Shown piece by piece: positions 60,255-64,000 of a DNA stretch of 64,000 nucleotides; the stretch's first letter is position 1, and each line of letters begins with the position of its first letter. The DNA lies in assembly GCA_025060195.1 (NCBI GenBank), contig JANXCQ010000022.1, forward strand, positions 1 through 64,000. Direction: 5' to 3'. The notes below the pieces were generated by a model. It was not told where the DNA came from. It saw only the letters and a program-made list of their open reading frames with translations, and ran no database searches. The position numbers and the translations under genes are program-made. The DNA comes from Gemmatales bacterium (GTDB taxonomy: Bacteria; Planctomycetota; Planctomycetia; Gemmatales; HRBIN36).

Positions 60255-60886
60255 TTGTTGGTTTAGTGCCCGCAGCTGGGAAAAGTGTTCGTTTCGGCAG
60301 GAATAAACTCCTCGAGCTGATTGACAATCGGACAGTGTTAGAGCACGTTATGAGCGCCCTGCGAGCAGGGGGAGCGTCGGCGGTGGTGGTCGTTGCCCGC
60401 GAAGATGCGACGCTGCCGAAGGTTCTCGAGCGGGCAGGTGCCTGGCCTGTCGTGTTGGAGTACGAGACCGCTGACATGCGTGAGACGGTCGAGGCCGGTC
60501 TGCAATGGTTAGCGCGACAACGTAAGACGGTGGAAGCCTGGCTGCTGTGTCCGGCCGACTATCCGGCCATTGGCGCTGACGTGGTGAGGCAGCTGATCAT
60601 GTCGTATCGGACCGGTATCCGCGAGGCGGTTTACGTCCCCACTTATCAGGGTCGTCGCGGCCATCCGGTGTTGTTGGCTTGGTCGCACGCCGAGCGATTG
60701 TGGCGATTTCCCAAAACTGCGGGAATCAACGCGTATATCCGCCAGCAGCCCGTGGTGGAAGTGGCCGTCGCATGCCCGGGGATTCTTTACGACTTAGATA
60801 CGGTCGAGGACTTAGCTCGCCTCCGTGCTTTTTGGGAATCATCGTTGCAAAGCGCGACAGGGCTGTGCGATAATGCTACACCGTAA
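60251..60886 (+). CDS. MobA-like molybdenum cofactor nucleotidyltransferase
   Basis: A 211-residue NTP transferase, MocA-like: VGLVPAAGKSVRFGRNKLLELID (the nucleotide loop, with GxAxRxG-type spacing), VVVVAREDATLPKVL, AWLLCPADYPAIGADVV, YQGRRGHPVLL. These enzymes add CMP or GMP to molybdopterin. ATG 60251 is translationally coupled to xdhC (ATGA overlap). The pairing with xdhC argues for a cytidylyltransferase serving a xanthine-dehydrogenase-type enzyme. The specific nucleotide cannot be read. Confidence 0.87.
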   Translation: MIVGLVPAAGKSVRFGRNKLLELIDNRTVLEHVMSALRAGGASAVVVVAREDATLPKVLERAGAWPVVLEYETADMRETVEAGLQWLARQRKTVEAWLLCPADYPAIGADVVRQLIMSYRTGIREAVYVPTYQGRRGHPVLLAWSHAERLWRFPKTAGINAYIRQQPVVEVAVACPGILYDLDTVEDLARLRAFWESSLQSATGLCDNATP

Positions 60887-61321
60887 TCGTCCCGCGCTGT
60901 GTCAGCGTCGAAGTTGTCTATGCCCCTGAGATGCCAAGCAACCACGAGATTCTTCGCTAAACAGTTCACGAGGCACGTTAGATGCAAAGATTTGGCGCGC
61001 ACGTTGCTAATTAGGTGAGCTAGAATGGGACTTGGAAGCGAGTCGCGAGTCCCACGGAGAGGCTGTACTCTCCCGACCCTCCCCACACCATAGGGCGCGA
61101 GGAGCCTACCGCAAGCGAGTCCCGGTGCACGGCCCTCGCGCTCGACTTTTTAAATTCTACGCAGCTTGTTGGTTGTTGTCGGGCCACTCGACCTTGGAAG
61201 TTGCACTTGCTCAAATCCGGCGGTGTGCTGTATTGGCACTGCGTTGCCCTGAGCGGCATCGATAGGGCTGTCCCTCAAAGTGCCAAGGGATGTCAAGCAA
61301 CGCCAGGAGGGAGAATCGCGC
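60887..61321 (+). other. gene-free stretch with two neighbouring hairpins
   Basis: Two perfect stems follow each other: TGGGACT/AGTCCCA (61026-61032 with 61048-61054, 15-nt loop) and GGAGAG/CTCTCC (61056-61061 with 61068-61073, 6-nt loop). No T-run follows. They could be part of a structured leader of the next gene, which begins at 61322, or a small RNA. I recognise no known class. Confidence 0.4.
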
Positions 61322-61948
61322 ATGGAGGCTTGGCAGTCCGCAGCATGGACCCTTGTTGTGTTCGTGGCGGAAACATGTGTCGTGACCTTGAGCACCATCC
61401 GCACCATTCTGATCGCGCGGCACCAGCGCGTGCTGGCGCCGCTGCTCGGCTTAGTGGAAATCACTCTCTGGCTACTGGCCATTACCCAGGTGATAAGCAA
61501 CCTGAAGCGACCTAGTTACTTTGTCGCCTTCGTTGCGGGATTCGGTGTCGGTAATTATTTGGGCGTGTGCCTGGAAGAGTGGATGGCTTTAGGCTATGCG
61601 GTGGTGCAGATCGTAACGCGGAAAGATCCGAGGGCTATGGTTCAGGCCTTCAGCGAAGCCCGTTTTGGTGTTACCCGACTGGATGGCCATGGCGTTATGG
61701 GGCCTGTGCATTTGCTCTTCAGCGTGGTTCCGCGCGCGAAGCTGGCGGAGGTTAGCCAGTTGATCGAAGCCACCGATCCCGAAGCGTTCTACACCGTGGA
61801 GGAACTGCGCAGCATTCGTCGGGGCTTTTTACCGCCGGCGATGGTATTTCCCTTGTGGTCGACTCGACGAGGCATGCCTGTCGCAAACCTGGGGGGTAGC
61901 GAGGCTCGTGCCCCTAGTTGCGAGAAAATTTTGCGAAAATCCTGTTGA
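61322..61948 (+). CDS. DUF2179/UPF0316-type membrane protein
   Basis: A 208-residue protein with three membrane helices (WTLVVFVAETCVVTLSTIRTI, LAPLLGLVEITLWLLAITQVI, YFVAFVAGFGVGNYLGVCLEEW) and a soluble C-terminal domain (FGVTRLDGHGVMGPVHLLFSVVPRAKLAEVSQLIEATDPEAFYTVEE) typical of the UPF0316/DUF2179 family. DUF2179 domains may bind small molecules. ATG 61322 lies 10-12 bp after AGGAGGGAG, a slightly long spacing. The upstream structured leader may belong to it. Function unknown. Confidence 0.85.
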   Translation: MEAWQSAAWTLVVFVAETCVVTLSTIRTILIARHQRVLAPLLGLVEITLWLLAITQVISNLKRPSYFVAFVAGFGVGNYLGVCLEEWMALGYAVVQIVTRKDPRAMVQAFSEARFGVTRLDGHGVMGPVHLLFSVVPRAKLAEVSQLIEATDPEAFYTVEELRSIRRGFLPPAMVFPLWSTRRGMPVANLGGSEARAPSCEKILRKSC

Positions 61949-61973
61949 CCGACTTACTTACTTGGAGTATTTG
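61945..61973 (+). promoter_or_regulatory. putative promoter for infC
   Basis: TTGACC (61945-61950), five of six bases of the -35 consensus, is followed after exactly 17 bp by TATTTG (61968-61973), a weaker -10. It overlaps the end of the DUF2179-type gene and lies 37 bp before the proposed infC start. Confidence 0.45.
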
Positions 61974-62009
61974 ATTAACAGAGAAGCAAGATTCCGAGGA
62001 GGCTAGCGT

Positions 62010-62540
62010 ATTCCTTTACCACGTATGTCGCGACCGGTGCCAGAACGAGGGTTGCGGGTCAACGAACAGATTCGCGTTAGTCCAGTTCGCCTGATCGGGG
62101 TTAATGGCGAGCAATTGGGCATCGTTCCAACTTCGGAAGCGCTGAAGCGCGCACGCGAGGCGGGCCTGGACTTAGTGGAAGTGGCACCGATGGAGCGGCC
62201 GCCCGTTTGTCGCATCATGGACTACGGCAAGTATAAGTATGAACTCTCGCGGAAGCAGTCCAAAGCGCGCCAACATCAGCCGAAGTTGAAGGAAATCCGC
62301 CTGCGGCCAAAAACGGGCGAGCATGACATCGAAGTTAAGGTCAATCAGATTCGCCGTTTCCTCGAGCATCAGGACAAGGTGCAGGTCACCGTTCAATTCC
62401 GCGGCCGCGAAATGCAGCATGTCGAAGAAGGACAACGCGTGATGGCACACGTGTTGGAAAAGGTGCAGGATCTGTGCAAACTGGAGCGGCCCCCCGTCTT
62501 GGAGGGAAAACGCTTGGTCGCCATGTTGGCCCCGAAATAG
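62010..62540 (+). CDS. infC: translation initiation factor IF-3, AUU start
   Basis: IF-3 dissociates ribosomal subunits and checks the start codon. The 176 residues from ATT 62010 include the N-domain ([60 protein letters not shown]) and the C-domain ([42 protein letters not shown]). The ribosome binding site AGGAGG (61997-62002) is 7 bp before the ATT but 22 bp before the first ATG (62025), so the ATT is the likely start. AUU is the known infC start in E. coli, where IF-3 rejects it and so limits its own synthesis. rpmI, rplT and pheS follow. Confidence 0.92.
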   Translation: MPLPRMSRPVPERGLRVNEQIRVSPVRLIGVNGEQLGIVPTSEALKRAREAGLDLVEVAPMERPPVCRIMDYGKYKYELSRKQSKARQHQPKLKEIRLRPKTGEHDIEVKVNQIRRFLEHQDKVQVTVQFRGREMQHVEEGQRVMAHVLEKVQDLCKLERPPVLEGKRLVAMLAPK

Positions 62541-62637
62541 CTGAGCGTCGGATTCAGGAGCCAGCCATTCCCTTTCGTTAGCGAACTAAAGCTGACCGCG
62601 GTTCTCACGACGCTGGTGCCGATGAGCTAGTACCGTA

Positions 62638-62733
62638 TATAATATTTACCTATTCACTACGCTGGCCTGGCGGAGAAGCACCAGGTCTTAGCGTGCAAAA
62701 ACGCTAAGTTGCCCATGCTCGCCGAGGATTGCT
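62638..62733 (+). promoter_or_regulatory. promoter -10 and structured leader of rpmI-rplT
   Basis: A perfect TATAAT lies at 62638-62643 without a clear -35. After it come two stems: CCTGG/CCAGG (62666-62670 with 62681-62685) and CTTAGCGT/ACGCTAAG (62687-62694 with 62701-62708, loop GCAAAA). Ribosomal protein L20 controls rpmI-rplT through structured leaders in other bacteria. This leader fits that role but the class is unconfirmed. Confidence 0.5.
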
Positions 62734-62928
62734 ATGCCTAAACAAAAAACCCACAAAGGCGCCAAAAAGCGCTTCAAAGTGACCGCCCACGGGAAAGTGA
62801 TGCGGCAAAAATGTGGTCGGCGCCACTTGCTCAGCCACAAACGCGCGAAGCGGAAACGGCAACTGCGTCGGCCCCTGGTACCTGTGGAAGGCGCCATCGC
62901 GCGTAAGATTGCGGTAGTAATCAGCTAA
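62734..62928 (+). CDS. rpmI: 50S ribosomal protein L35
   Basis: L35, a 64-residue basic ribosomal protein. [23 protein letters not shown] is the family N-terminus and [17 protein letters not shown] is the core. The start is ATG 62734, with GAGGA seven bases before. The end, [11 protein letters not shown], is slightly longer than usual. It lies 12 bp before rplT. Confidence 0.95.
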   Translation: MPKQKTHKGAKKRFKVTAHGKVMRQKCGRRHLLSHKRAKRKRQLRRPLVPVEGAIARKIAVVIS

Positions 62929-62940
62929 GGAGTCCGGCTC

Positions 62941-63324
62941 ATGGTGCGAGCTCGCTCAGGGAAGAATACGACGGCCTTTCGCCGCAGGTTACGTAAGCGC
63001 ACGAAAGGGTTCTTCCTGGGTCGCAAAAATTTGTTCAAGCAGGCCCTGATTACGGCGATCCGCGCGGGCGTGTATGCCTACCGCGATCGTCGGCAGCGGA
63101 AACGGTGGTTTCGACGGCTGTGGATTTTGCGGATTAACGCGGCATGTCGTGCCCGCGGCTTGAAGTATTCGACCTTCATCGCCGGGCTGCAGCGAGCTCG
63201 CGTGGACTTGGACCGCAAGGCGCTGGCAGAGATTGCCGTTCACGATCCGGCCGCTTTCGACGAACTGGTTCGGTTAGCCAAACAACATTTGCCTCCGCCG
63301 TTAGCCGCGGCGAGTTCGCCGTGA
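62941..63324 (+). CDS. rplT: 50S ribosomal protein L20
   Basis: L20 is an early 23S rRNA-binding assembly protein and, in other bacteria, a repressor of its own operon. The 127 residues include RRRLRKRTKGFFLGRKNLFKQA, AYRDRRQRKRWFRRLWILRINAACRARGLKYSTFIAGLQ and the DRKALAEIAVHDPAAFDELV end, all standard. An AAGGAG lies 7 bases before the ATG. Its stop overlaps a possible GTG start of pheS. Confidence 0.95.
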   Translation: MVRARSGKNTTAFRRRLRKRTKGFFLGRKNLFKQALITAIRAGVYAYRDRRQRKRWFRRLWILRINAACRARGLKYSTFIAGLQRARVDLDRKALAEIAVHDPAAFDELVRLAKQHLPPPLAAASSP

Positions 63325-63341
63325 GCCAACCGGAGGACGAT

Positions 63342-64000
63342 ATGGAACTGGAGCAACTCCGGCAGCAAGCGCTAGCGCAACTGGAGGCAGTTGCCGACGA
63401 GACAGCCTTGTCTTCGTGGAACAGCCAGTATCTGGGTAAAAACGGGTTGTTGACCCAAGCGCTCAAGCGTATCGCTCAACTGCCTCCCCAAGAGCGTCCT
63501 TCTTACGGCCAGCAAGTCAACGCGTTGAAAGAAGCGCTCTTAGCTGCTTTTGAGCGGAAAAAAAGTGAACTGCATCAGCAGGAAATCGCGCGGAGCCTCG
63601 CGGCCGAAGCCTTGGATGTTACCCTGCCTGGCCGACCAGTGCTTCGCGGCCGCCTGCATCCTGCGACTCAGGTGATGCGCGATATCCTCGCGATTTTTGC
63701 CGAACTCGGCTTCCAAGTGTATCGCAGTCGGGAAGTCGAAGACGACCTGACGAATTTTGAGTTACTCAACATGCCGCCTCATCATCCCGCGCGCGATCTT
63801 TGGGACACGTTCCATACCACCGTGCCCGGAGTGTTGCTCCGTACCCATACGTCGCCCGGTCAGATTCACGTCATGCGGCAATACTGCCCGCGACCGATTC
63901 GCGTGGTGCTGCCGGGTATGTGTTACCGCTATGAGCAGATCACCGCCCGTAGCGAAATCCAATTTCAGCAGGTCGAAGGCCTAGCTATCGGAGAGTCAAT
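63342..64000 (+). CDS. pheS: phenylalanyl-tRNA synthetase alpha subunit (partial)
   Basis: Catalytic subunit of PheRS. 219 codons are visible, open to the right edge. The N-terminal coiled-coil tRNA-binding part occupies about residues 1-85. The catalytic domain begins with LPGRPVLRGRLHPATQVMRDILAIF and contains NFELLNMPPHHPARDLWDTFH and LLRTHTSPGQIHVM (class II motif 2 region), VLPGMCYRYEQITARSEIQFQQVEG (motif 2). ATG 63342 is preceded by GGAGG at 5 bases. A GTG at 63321 would overlap rplT by 4 bp. Confidence 0.93.
   Translation, partial: MELEQLRQQALAQLEAVADETALSSWNSQYLGKNGLLTQALKRIAQLPPQERPSYGQQVNALKEALLAAFERKKSELHQQEIARSLAAEALDVTLPGRPVLRGRLHPATQVMRDILAIFAELGFQVYRSREVEDDLTNFELLNMPPHHPARDLWDTFHTTVPGVLLRTHTSPGQIHVMRQYCPRPIRVVLPGMCYRYEQITARSEIQFQQVEGLAIGES

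Noticed and set aside
1246-63324. Selenoproteins with in-frame UGA among the genes in this window
   Set aside because: All recognised families here are complete without reading through a TGA, and I found no split gene with a following hairpin.

Overview
The window reads as chromosomal DNA of a planctomycete, probably a Gemmata-type relative. This is inferred from its many secreted or outer-membrane hypothetical proteins, the lipoprotein-type TolC/MacAB set, a PurL with an added N-terminus, unlinked housekeeping genes with few long operons, and moderately high GC. No taxon can be fixed without a database search. Nearly all genes are intact, and long gene-poor gaps hold decayed repeats.

Layout. 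Positions 1-4200: membrane protein, selenocysteine tRNA, thyX, rho with a strong intrinsic terminator, ndk. 4500-10000: an MCE/Mla-type lipid transporter (permease, ATPase, MCE protein), then rpsA with its own promoter. 10.5-11.4 kb: a sigma-70 factor. 11.4-19.4 kb (minus): a tripartite MacAB-TolC-like exporter. 19.7-24.3 kb: coiled-coil protein, surface-type protein, DASS-type anion symporter, BON protein. 24.3-29.0 kb (minus): five consecutive genes of a Mu-like phage head (portal, protease, an unknown, major capsid, small protein) with no terminase, tail, integrase or transposase visible. 29.0-38.2 kb: molybdenum-carrier-like protein, TPR protein, tyrA-purL-SDR operon, tRNA-Pro(CGG), MOT1-type molybdate transporter. 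38.2-39.7 kb: 1.5 kb without genes, holding decayed tandem repeats of about 75 and 125 bp.

39.7-47.5 kb (minus) holds the most interesting unit. A SAM-I riboswitch with its own terminator precedes a divergent threonine-synthase-like PLP enzyme. It is followed by a membrane protein, a MoaD/ThiS-type sulfur carrier ending in Gly-Gly, a small anchored protein, a propeller-like protein, an E1-like ThiF/MoeB activating enzyme and a parvulin isomerase. SAM control of a 'threonine synthase' next to a sulfur carrier and its E1 suggests a sulfur-carrier route to homocysteine, analogous to CysO/CysM. This is inference and untested.

47.7-64 kb: DTW-domain protein, DUF4038-type glycosidase, HAD phosphatase, folC, DUF72 protein, stand-alone LigD phosphoesterase domain, D-aminoacylase, SIMPL protein, MerR regulator, xdhC plus a MobA-like nucleotidyltransferase, a DUF2179-type membrane protein, and the infC-rpmI-rplT-pheS translation cluster. 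infC appears to use an AUU start. pheS runs off the right edge.
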